Assembly: GCA_029880775.1 (NCBI GenBank)
Contig: JAOUNV010000112.1
Span: forward strand, 1 to 6,674
Reading direction: 5' to 3'
DNA length: 6,674 nt
Origin: Nitrospinota bacterium
GTDB lineage: Bacteria; Nitrospinota_A; UBA7883
In this document: piece by piece, positions 1 through 5,173 of the stretch
How positions within the stretch are numbered: the stretch's first letter is position 1
Layout of the letters: every line of letters starts with the position of its first letter
Program-made: the position numbers and the translations under genes
Notes under the pieces: model-generated
What the model was told of the DNA's origin: nothing
The model's input: the letters and a program-made list of their open reading frames with translations, nothing else
Database searches by the model: none

Positions 1-1
1 T

Positions 2-136
2 TTCTCATTGCGGGAAAAAACGGAACAAACCGGCAAAGCGTATGACGCGAAAATGAAAAAGCTGCTTCGGGAGATGGACGCCGCCGTCAGCCTCAGTGGT
101 GTCCAGACCAGGATCGACGATACAGACCCTGAGTGA
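2..136 (+). CDS. 3' end of an unidentified gene (partial)
   Basis: One frame is open from the window edge for 44 codons and closes at TGA 134-136. The visible tail is very hydrophilic: it starts FSLREKTEQTGKAYDAK, has a lysine-rich stretch (KMKKLLREMD) and ends in an acidic IDDTDPE. This looks like a surface-exposed or coiled C-terminus with no membrane segment. It lies 54 nt upstream of the glcF-like gene on the same strand. The tail does not resemble the C-terminus of GlcD, the usual partner of GlcF. I do not recognise the family, and with only 44 residues a chance open frame cannot be excluded. Confidence 0.4.
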   Translation, partial: FSLREKTEQTGKAYDAKMKKLLREMDAAVSLSGVQTRIDDTDPE

Positions 137-178
137 CTTAAAGGTCAATCGAAAGCTTCCCTCTTTCCCCCCGCAGTT

Positions 179-184
179 TATAAT
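179..184 (+). promoter_or_regulatory. Possible -10 box directly before glcF start
   Basis: A perfect TATAAT sits 6 nt before the ATG at 191. A -35 is weak at best (TTCCCT at 157-162, 16-bp spacing). Transcription from this box would start at or next to the ATG and give a leaderless or near-leaderless mRNA. In agreement, the bases before the ATG hold no purine-rich Shine-Dalgarno. It could also be a chance match in an AT-rich spacer. Confidence 0.3.
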
Positions 185-190
185 TAAAGC

Positions 191-1510
191 ATGGAACATA
201 AAAATCTTCTCGCGCTAAAAGGGGAGATAGAAAAGTGCGTCCGATGCGCCGCCTGCCAGGCAGGATGCCCCACCTATGAGATGTCCTATTCGGAGACCCT
301 ATCCGCCCGAGGCAAGCTAAGGATAGCCAGGGCGTTACTGTCCGGCCAACTGAAACAGTCGCCCAGGATAGCCGCCGATTTTGACATGTGCCTCTCCTGC
401 CTCAAATGCGTTGAGGCCTGCCCGGCAAAGATAGACACGGTGGCACTGTTCCAGGCGGCGCGGGCCGACATGGCGGCGGCAGGCGGGATGGGCATAGTCA
501 AAAAACTTATCTTGCGGCACGTATTGCCTTTTCCGGCCAGGCTCAACTTCCTGGCGAAGCTGACGGGGCTGGCCACGATATTTTATGACAACGCGCCCGA
601 TGCTTTGGCCCGATTTCTGCCATACGCGAACCAGGGTAGCCGAAGGACCACTCCCCGTTTGCTGCAAAAGAACCTGCGCAGCCTGGTCCAACATCGCCAC
701 GGCCAGGGCGCGGCCAGGGGGGGCGCCTTGCGGAAGGTGGCCTACTTCAGTGGCTGCATGACGGACCTGGCGTATCCAGACACCGGGCTGAATGTAATGC
801 GCCAACTGGAAAAGGCTGGAGTGGAGGTGGCGTATCCCCAGGGGCAGGTGTGCTGCGGCGCGCCTGCATGGTTCGCTGGCGACAACGATACAGCCAGGCA
901 ATTGGCTAAGAAAAACATAGAGACGTTTGACGGCCTGGATGTGGAGGCGATAGTGGTCTCCTGCGCCACTTGCGGCTCCATGCTCAGCCACGCGCTGCCG
1001 ATGATTATGGAGGGGGATAAACGCGCCACCGCCTTGGCGGAGAAGGTGGTCGATTTCCAAAAGCTGCTGGTGGAGCTGGGCGTCGAGCGGGAGTTTGCAA
1101 AGGCTCCCGGTGGCGGAAAGCTGCGGGTGACCTACCACGATCCTTGCCACTTAAAGAGAGGGATGGGCGTGAGCGCCGAGCCGAGGATATTGATAAAGAG
1201 CCTGCCGAATGTGGAGTTCGTGGAGATGGTCGGCGCAGATGTCTGCTGCGGCGGGGCGGGAGCGTTCACGCTGGATCACCCGGAGCAATCGGCCCGGTTC
1301 GGCCAGTTCAAGGCGAAGGCGGTGGAAGAGAGTGGGGCGGATATCGTGGTCACCTCATGCCCCTCATGCCAGTTGCAGCTTGCCGACGCGCTGAGCAGAG
1401 CGGGGCTGGATGTCCCTGTGATGAGCACAGCGGACCTGGTGGCTATGGCGACTAGTGGCGTGGCCACAGGGGAAGGGAGGTTTACACCTAAGCCGCGCCT
1501 CCCTCGTTGA
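191..1510 (+). CDS. glcF: GlcF-like Fe-S oxidoreductase (glycolate oxidase iron-sulfur subunit family)
   Basis: This 439-residue protein has the GlcF/LutA/GlpC architecture. Two 4Fe-4S motifs lie near the N-terminus (C16-C19-C22-C26-P and C67-C70-C73-C77-P). Two cysteine-rich CCG domains follow: CCG at 221-223 with C258/C261, and HDPCH with C319, CCGG at 352-355 and C390/C393. Family members pass electrons from an FAD-dependent 2-hydroxyacid dehydrogenase such as GlcD to the quinone pool at the inner membrane. An in-frame TAA at 185-187 makes the ATG at 191 the only reasonable start. The conserved part ends near residue 420. The last 15 or so residues (to PKPRLPR) come from the junction with rhs DNA, and the stop TGA 1508-1510 lies inside the rhs repeat, so the native tail may have been replaced. 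No glcD is visible, so the exact substrate (glycolate, lactate, other) is open. It is slightly longer than the roughly 400-residue E. coli GlcF. Confidence 0.85.
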   Translation: MEHKNLLALKGEIEKCVRCAACQAGCPTYEMSYSETLSARGKLRIARALLSGQLKQSPRIAADFDMCLSCLKCVEACPAKIDTVALFQAARADMAAAGGMGIVKKLILRHVLPFPARLNFLAKLTGLATIFYDNAPDALARFLPYANQGSRRTTPRLLQKNLRSLVQHRHGQGAARGGALRKVAYFSGCMTDLAYPDTGLNVMRQLEKAGVEVAYPQGQVCCGAPAWFAGDNDTARQLAKKNIETFDGLDVEAIVVSCATCGSMLSHALPMIMEGDKRATALAEKVVDFQKLLVELGVEREFAKAPGGGKLRVTYHDPCHLKRGMGVSAEPRILIKSLPNVEFVEMVGADVCCGGAGAFTLDHPEQSARFGQFKAKAVEESGADIVVTSCPSCQLQLADALSRAGLDVPVMSTADLVAMATSGVATGEGRFTPKPRLPR

Positions 1511-2129
1511 TCCCACCGGGCGTATCGACTATACTTATGCCTCTAATGGTTGCACTTCATGCGGAGGGAGTGATTTGCCAGAAGCGATTAAGCAGGTGGG
1601 TGCAGCTGATGGCTCTGTCGCCCAACGCATCGACTACGACGAGTTTGGGAATATCACACAAGACACTAGCCCAGGATTCCAACCCTTCGCCTACGTTGGA
1701 GGTGTCTACGACCAACACACCAAGCTCACCCGCTTCGGCGCCAGGGATTATGACGCTCACGCAGGCAGGTGGACGAGCAAGGATCCGATATTGTTTGAAG
1801 GAGATGGACATAACCTTTACGGTTACGTGTTAAATGAACCAATCAATTATGTTGATATATCCGGAAAGCTACGAGGACGAGGAGATCATAGACCTTTTGC
1901 ATCGGATAATATATGTCTCACGAAACATCAATTGCCTCCCGGTGATTATCATAAATTGCCAGAATGGGTAAAGAATTACCTCAATATACCATGCTGGGAG
2001 GAATGCTTTGGATTCAGCGAGTGTTGCTTTGGTGTCTACTACAACAATTCTAGGTCATCCAGCGCTAATGAGATGAATGATTATGGAGGCATATGTACTA
2101 CCTGCACATTCCAATGGCCTAACTGGTGA
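1455..2129 (+). CDS. Orphan Rhs C-terminal core with cysteine-rich toxin-like tip
   Basis: Rhs homology starts at about 1496 (residue 14 from the nominal GTG at 1455). It shows DPTGRIDYTY, a CTSCGG segment (33-38), then DGSVAQRIDYDEFGN, RFGARDYDAHAGRW (93-106), KDPI (109-112) and NLYGYVLNEPI, ending at DISG (134-137). This is the terminal Rhs-associated core, with DISG where DPSG or DPxGL is usual. The upstream YD repeats and the DHLGS-type motif that normally precede this part are missing. After residue 137 comes a unique tip of about 87 residues with seven cysteines (153, 180, 184, 190, 191, 214, 217) that I cannot assign to a known toxin. Such variable tips behind an Rhs core are normally the toxic payload of polymorphic toxins. 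The start is uncertain: GTG 1455 overlaps glcF by 56 nt in another frame and lacks a clear RBS. It may be an untranslated tip reservoir rather than an active gene. Base composition turns AT-rich from about 1800. Confidence 0.7.
   Translation: MAWPQGKGGLHLSRASLVDPTGRIDYTYASNGCTSCGGSDLPEAIKQVGAADGSVAQRIDYDEFGNITQDTSPGFQPFAYVGGVYDQHTKLTRFGARDYDAHAGRWTSKDPILFEGDGHNLYGYVLNEPINYVDISGKLRGRGDHRPFASDNICLTKHQLPPGDYHKLPEWVKNYLNIPCWEECFGFSECCFGVYYNNSRSSSANEMNDYGGICTTCTFQWPNW
1489..1579 (+). repeat. rhs-core direct repeat, copy 1
   Basis: Bases 1496-1579 match 2661-2744 at 73 of 84 positions without gaps (offset 1165). An octamer TAAGCCGC precedes both copies (1489-1496 and 2656-2663), 2 bp further away in copy 1. 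In the rhs frame the repeat encodes an AS(L/I)(V/I)DP segment and the CTSCGG motif. Several differences are third-position or conservative, so both copies descend from coding rhs core. Confidence 0.85.
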
Positions 2130-2134
2130 GGAGG
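2128..2134 (+). promoter_or_regulatory. Strong RBS of the candidate immunity gene
   Basis: GAGGAGG lies 8 nt before the ATG at 2143 and overlaps the TGA (2127-2129) of the Rhs tip. Ribosomes ending on the tip gene could re-initiate here, which would couple expression of the two genes. Confidence 0.8.
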
Positions 2135-2142
2135 CGCAATAA

Positions 2143-2577
2143 ATGCTAAACAATAGAATGTTACTGCCTTTGCTAACTGCTTTCTTTATCCTACTCTTTG
2201 ACAATCATGCTATGGGAGGATGCACTAACGAAAGTAATTATAAAGAGCAAGCAGGGAAACTTAAACAGTTAGTCAGTCGATTTAACTCTGATGTCAGTAA
2301 TGACGCATTGCCAGGTGTTAGGTTTTATAGAATATTATTGCTGTTTACCGATGTGTACTATTATGATGTCTGCAAAGAGAAGCTTGATAAATCTCCATTT
2401 CGTGATATAATTAAGGACGATGTAAATAATTGCGGCAACAATCAAATGGTATCATTTGAATATAAGGAAAGTACATACATATTCTTGTATTGCGTAGAGC
2501 AAGAACCGTTTACTGTTATATCAGCATATAGTATTAAAGGCGATCATATTATTGTTCTGCAAAAGACTAAGAAATAG
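2143..2577 (+). CDS. Candidate exported immunity protein of the Rhs tip
   Basis: This 144-residue protein begins with a signal-peptide-like segment: MLNNR, then a hydrophobic core MLLPLLTAFFILLF at about 6-19, then DNHAMGGC with C27. Cleavage by signal peptidase I near AMG/G is plausible. C27 does not sit in a good lipobox, so a lipoprotein is possible but less likely. The mature part is mixed and tyrosine-rich (VYYYDVC at 71-77), with further cysteines at 77, 97 and 117, and ends in KTKK. I do not recognise the family. It starts 13 nt after the Rhs tip with a strong RBS, the classic place of the cognate immunity gene of a polymorphic toxin. An exported immunity protein would imply that the toxin acts in the periplasm or on the envelope; this is inference. 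The gene is clearly AT-rich compared with glcF and the dxr operon, a sign of horizontal acquisition. Confidence 0.7.
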   Translation: MLNNRMLLPLLTAFFILLFDNHAMGGCTNESNYKEQAGKLKQLVSRFNSDVSNDALPGVRFYRILLLFTDVYYYDVCKEKLDKSPFRDIIKDDVNNCGNNQMVSFEYKESTYIFLYCVEQEPFTVISAYSIKGDHIIVLQKTKK

Positions 2578-2609
2578 TATGCTATTATTGCACAGCAAAG
2601 GTGACATTT

Positions 2610-2675
2610 ATGGCAAGCACAGAATATTCACGACATCCGGATTCCGTGATTAGTTTAAGCCGCATCCATCATTGA
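2610..2675 (+). pseudogene. Small ORF cut by the second rhs fragment
   Basis: An ATG at 2610 preceded by AAGGTG (2598-2603, 6-nt spacing) opens a 21-residue frame starting MASTEYSRHPDS. It runs into the second rhs fragment and stops at TGA 2673-2675, the repeat position equivalent to the glcF stop. It could be the 5' stub of a gene interrupted by the rhs junction, or a chance ORF. No function can be given. The surrounding stretch 2578-2660 is AT-rich and otherwise empty. Confidence 0.3.
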
Positions 2676-2744
2676 TCCCGCCGGGCGTATCGATTATACT
2701 TATGGCTCATCAGGTTGCACTTCATGCGGAGGGAATGATTTGCC
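2656..2744 (+). repeat. rhs-core direct repeat, copy 2
   Basis: Second copy of the rhs-core segment: 2661-2744 aligned to 1496-1579, 73 of 84 identical, preceded by the same TAAGCCGC octamer at 2656-2663. It begins at the same codon of the rhs core as copy 1. Confidence 0.85.
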
Positions 2745-2874
2745 GCAAACTGTGATAAGGACGGACTCGGCCAGTGGGGCCACGGAAAGCATGAGCTTCT
2801 CCTACTATGTCCAGTACACCCGTGACGCAATCGCTCCTGGCGCCCATTCATTTATTCGCTGTCATATGCTATAA
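2662..2874 (+). pseudogene. Second Rhs/YD-repeat remnant
   Basis: In the frame ASIIDPAGRIDYTY this fragment repeats the CTSCGG motif of the first Rhs remnant. It continues through DLPQTVIRTDSASG and ATESMSFSY, typical YD-repeat spacer sequence, to about 2810. Beyond that the frame (YVQYTRDAIAPG...) no longer looks like Rhs and closes at TAA 2872-2874. An in-frame TAA (2656-2658) lies just upstream and there is no start codon or RBS, so this is a broken fragment with no core end and no tip. It diverges from copy 1 right after DLP: copy 1 jumps to the core terminus, while copy 2 keeps what looks like the normal continuation. Confidence 0.7.
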
Positions 2875-2875
2875 T
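2847..2875 (+). promoter_or_regulatory. Extended -10 promoter for ffs
   Basis: TGCTATAAT at 2867-2875 is a perfect extended -10 (TGnTATAAT). A partial -35 (TTCATT, 2847-2852) lies 17 bp upstream. Transcription should begin at about 2881-2883, some 43 nt before the first stem base of the SRP RNA, which leaves a 5' leader for processing. A strong constitutive promoter fits a gene for an abundant stable RNA. Confidence 0.65.
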
Positions 2876-2924
2876 CCCCATTCGAATTCAGCATGGCGCT
2901 TTGGAGTTATTCACGTCCAAATGT

Positions 2925-3045
2925 CTTGGCGTTTTCGCGCCGGGTCTTACGCAATCGTTACCCGTCAATCCCGTCAGGCCCGGAAGGGAGCAGCGGTCAC
3001 GGAGCTTTCGATGTGCCGTAAGGGGCCCGGCGCGAAGCCGCCAAG
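2925..3045 (+). ncRNA. ffs: Signal recognition particle RNA (4.5S, small bacterial type)
   Basis: The universally conserved domain IV is present at about 2971-2993: GTCAGG, then CCC-GGAA-GGG (2979-2988) and AGCAGC. This GGAA-capped hairpin with its asymmetric loop is the binding site of Ffh (SRP54). The outer helices confirm it: 2925-2931 pairs with 3039-3045 (CTTGGCG/CGCCAAG), 2934-2946 with 3024-3036 (13 bp including one G-U), 2946-2951 with 3017-3022, and GCA/TCG (2951-2957) with CGA/TGC (3009-3016). This is a single rod without an Alu domain, about 120 nt as drawn; the mature RNA may be somewhat shorter. With Ffh it targets membrane and secretory proteins co-translationally to FtsY and SecYEG. 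The gene has its own promoter, converges on dxr and is the first housekeeping gene after the rhs debris. The ends are estimates from pairing. Confidence 0.92.
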
Positions 3046-3103
3046 GCGCCTAGTTGCCAAGGCATCTACCTGCCAAGGTGTCTTGGCGCCAAGGGCCATA
3101 AAA
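3040..3103 (+). repeat. Four 16-bp tandem units beginning GCCAAGG
   Basis: GCCAAGG recurs at 3040, 3056, 3072 and 3088, exactly 16 bp apart. The first three units also share CT at unit positions 11-12; the fourth is degenerate after the heptamer. The first unit is part of the 3' strand of the SRP RNA terminal stem. Unit 3 (3072-3087) folds on itself as GCCAAG-GTGT-CTTGGC, and CTTGGCGCCAAG (3082-3093) is a perfect 12-bp palindrome. No T-run follows, so this is not a standard intrinsic terminator for ffs. Confidence 0.7.
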
Positions 3104-3197
3104 CCCCGATATTACACAAACCCCAGCACAACTCAGACAAAGCCCTTTGGCGGACGTGTCACCCACGCGGACAAATGAAAGCGGAAAGTATCGGCTA
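3104..3197. other. Spacer between convergent ffs and dxr
   Basis: About 95 bp between the last repeat unit and the dxr stop codon. I see no gene here and no hairpin followed by a T-run on either strand, so the ends of both convergent transcripts are not explained by an obvious intrinsic terminator. Confidence 0.5.
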
Positions 3198-4379
3198 TTA
3201 GCCTCGGGAAGGGTAGGGGGATGTTCGCGAAATTTGCTCCACCGCTTCTCTGGCATAGGCTCGGCCTCTCCTGTCGATCGCCAGAGCTTCGGCCATGGTT
3301 GCCGCCTTGCCATTGTCGGCCATGGTCAGAGCTTTTTCGCAAACCTGCGGTATCGCGGTGAAGCTGATTCTCTTATCGATGAACGCCTGGACCGCCACTT
3401 CGTTGGCCGCGTTGAGAACGGCGGTGGCGCTCCCTCCCATCCGAAGCGCGTCATACGCCAGCGCCAGGGAAGGGAAGCGTTCCAGGTCTGGCGGCTGAAA
3501 GGTCAGCTTCCCCACTGTGGCGATATCCAGGGTGGGGAGCTGTGTTTCTTGACGGTCCGGGTGGCTGAGGGCGAAAGCTATCGGCGCTCGCATATCGGGC
3601 AGGCCCATCTGGGCGATGATGGATGTGTCGTTGAATTCCACCATGGAATGGATCACGCTTTCTGGATGGACCACCACTTCGATCTTCTCCGCTGGAAGGT
3701 TGAACAGCCATCGCGCCTCGATCACCTCCAGCCCTTTGTTCATAAGGGTGGCGGAGTCTATAGTGATCTTTCTTCCCATGCGCCAGTTCGGGTGGCGCAG
3801 CGCCTGCTCCAGGGTGAGGGAGCCCATGGCGTCCTTTGGCGTATTGATGAAGGGGCCGCCGGAAGCTGTCAGGATCACCCGGCGGAGGGTTTTCATCTTC
3901 TCTCCGCGTAGCGCCTGGAAGAGGGCGGAATGCTCGCTATCCACCGGGATGATCTTCACTCGCGCGGCCTTTGCCTCGCGCATCACAATTTCTCCGGCGG
4001 TGACCATGGTTTCCTTGTTGGCCAGGGCCAGGGTTTTGCCGCTTTTCACTGCGGCCAATGTGGGGGCCAGCCCTGCGGCGCCCACCATGGCGGAGAGGAC
4101 CATATCCGAGCTGTCATGCATGGCGCAGGTGATGGCGCCCTCGGCTCCGTGGAGTACTTTCACCCTTCTTTTTATCATGGAGCGCAGTTCTTTGGCCCTG
4201 GCGGCGTCCGCCACGGAGACCACCTTTGGCCGGAATTTTTCGATCTGTTCGGCCAGTTTCTCCATATTGGTCCAGGCGGCCAGCGCTTCTATACAAAAAC
4301 GGTCCGGGTGGCTCTCCACGATCCTAAGGGCATTTACCCCGATGGAGCCTGTGGAGCCCAGTATGGTGAGCTTTCTCAC
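3198..4379 (-). CDS. dxr: 1-deoxy-D-xylulose 5-phosphate reductoisomerase
   Basis: Dxr (IspC) converts DXP to 2-C-methyl-D-erythritol 4-phosphate with NADPH and a divalent metal, the committed step of the MEP isoprenoid pathway in the cytosol. The 393-residue product (E. coli 398) starts VRKLTILGSTGSIG with the NADPH-binding GSTGSIG at 8-14. NKETMV is at 121-126, the metal ligands D147 and E149 are in PVDSEH, and E218 in NKGLEV supplies the third ligand. Phosphate-binding S173, N214 and K215 and the flexible-loop HPNWRMG (197-203) are all present. The frame is open further upstream, to about 4610, but that part is not Dxr-like and lies within cdsA. The GTG at 4377-4379 overlaps the cdsA stop as GTGA and gives the expected N-terminus. 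There is no Shine-Dalgarno before it, so translation probably depends on coupling to cdsA. It is the last gene of the operon here and supplies precursors for the undecaprenyl-PP made by UppS upstream. Confidence 0.96.
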   Translation of the reverse strand: MRKLTILGSTGSIGVNALRIVESHPDRFCIEALAAWTNMEKLAEQIEKFRPKVVSVADAARAKELRSMIKRRVKVLHGAEGAITCAMHDSSDMVLSAMVGAAGLAPTLAAVKSGKTLALANKETMVTAGEIVMREAKAARVKIIPVDSEHSALFQALRGEKMKTLRRVILTASGGPFINTPKDAMGSLTLEQALRHPNWRMGRKITIDSATLMNKGLEVIEARWLFNLPAEKIEVVVHPESVIHSMVEFNDTSIIAQMGLPDMRAPIAFALSHPDRQETQLPTLDIATVGKLTFQPPDLERFPSLALAYDALRMGGSATAVLNAANEVAVQAFIDKRISFTAIPQVCEKALTMADNGKAATMAEALAIDRRGRAYAREAVEQISRTSPYPSRG

Positions 4380-5167
4380 AGGGCAGAGCGGAGCTGGAGG
4401 AAAAGGTAGAAAGCCGCCGATGTGAAGAGTAGGCTGTCCGCTCGATCCAGGATTCCACCATGGCCGGGGATCAGGTTTCCGGAATCTTTCACTCCCACAT
4501 TCCTCTTGATGGCTGATTCGGCCAGGTCGCCGATGGGACCTAACACACCGACCAGAAGCCCGGAAATAACCGCCTCGGCAGCGCCGAAGGAGGGGATCAT
4601 GAGCTGCCATATAATAACGGCTCCCAGCACGGCGCCGATCACACCCCCTATAAAGCCTTCCACTGTTTTGCCTGGGCTCAGGGAAGGGGCCAGCTTTACC
4701 TTGCCGAATTTTCGGCCAACGTAGTACGCCCCGGTGTCACACAGGGCCGTAGCGGTTATCAACATCGTCACAAACCCCTGTCCGTCGTACGCTCCACGGA
4801 TCAGCGCCAAAGCGGCCATGGGAGCGCCGGTGAACACCACACCGAAAGCCAGGTTGCCGCCAGCCATCAGCCGGTCCTTATAGCCGCCGAATACACACAC
4901 CGACGCCATCAGCATGAACAGGGCCATAAAGGCCATGGTGGTCTGCTGTCCGGAGCCCAGATATAAAGCCGCCGTCAAAGCGGCCGCGGCCGGGACACCT
5001 GCCAACATGGGGCTGGGCCTGCCGCCGGCTTTGAGCATTCCGAAGAATTCGTAAGCGCCGATGGCGGCGATGACCATGGCGAACCAGAAGAAGTGGGTCG
5101 CTGAACCGTACAGGATCAGCGCCAGGATCGCAAGGGCAAGGGTAACTCCGCTAGCCAACCTGGTCAT
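4376..5167 (-). CDS. cdsA: Phosphatidate cytidylyltransferase (CDP-diglyceride synthase)
   Basis: CdsA makes CDP-diacylglycerol from phosphatidic acid and CTP in the inner membrane, the branch point to phosphatidylethanolamine, phosphatidylglycerol and cardiolipin. The 263-residue protein is strongly hydrophobic, with many probable membrane helices (for example about 7-20, 26-43, 57-71, 78-94, 106-123, 171-190 and 198-211). The family signature runs from S218 to D244: SAIKR, then KDSGNLIPGHGG and LDRAD. Upstream landmarks are CDTGAYYVGR (143-152) and SPGKTVEG (164-171), where many relatives have SPKKTxEG. The length is typical. The ATG at 5165-5167 follows the uppS stop by 6 nt and has AAAGGA (5177-5182) within the uppS 3' end as ribosome binding site. 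Its stop overlaps the dxr start by 4 nt. Confidence 0.95.
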   Translation of the reverse strand: MTRLASGVTLALAILALILYGSATHFFWFAMVIAAIGAYEFFGMLKAGGRPSPMLAGVPAAAALTAALYLGSGQQTTMAFMALFMLMASVCVFGGYKDRLMAGGNLAFGVVFTGAPMAALALIRGAYDGQGFVTMLITATALCDTGAYYVGRKFGKVKLAPSLSPGKTVEGFIGGVIGAVLGAVIIWQLMIPSFGAAEAVISGLLVGVLGPIGDLAESAIKRNVGVKDSGNLIPGHGGILDRADSLLFTSAAFYLFLQLRSAL

Positions 5168-5173
5168 GGTGTA

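Noticed and set aside
335..1150. 271-residue minus-strand ORF opposite glcF
   Set aside because: Antisense shadow of a gene with all Fe-S motifs in place; no RBS and low-complexity composition.
3072..3100. Intrinsic terminator of ffs
   Set aside because: A hairpin is possible, but no T-run follows on the plus strand and none on the minus strand for dxr.
3040..3103. CRISPR-like array
   Set aside because: The conserved unit is only about 7 bp with a 16-bp period and no spacers of CRISPR size.
2807..3178. 123-residue + strand ORF
   Set aside because: It runs straight through the SRP RNA gene and its promoter, has no RBS and no recognisable protein features; chance open frame.
3553..4315. 14-bp repeat CGGTCCGGGTGGCT at about 3553 and 4301
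   Set aside because: Both copies encode SHPDR in dxr; coincidence of coding sequence, not a regulatory repeat.
3147..4425. Long + strand frames of 254 and 269 residues opposite dxr
   Set aside because: Shadows of the biased codon use in dxr, whose motifs and length are fully convincing on the minus strand.
4380..4610. N-terminal extension of the dxr frame
   Set aside because: It overlaps cdsA, encodes no Dxr-like sequence, and the GTG at 4379 with the GTGA overlap gives the family N-terminus.
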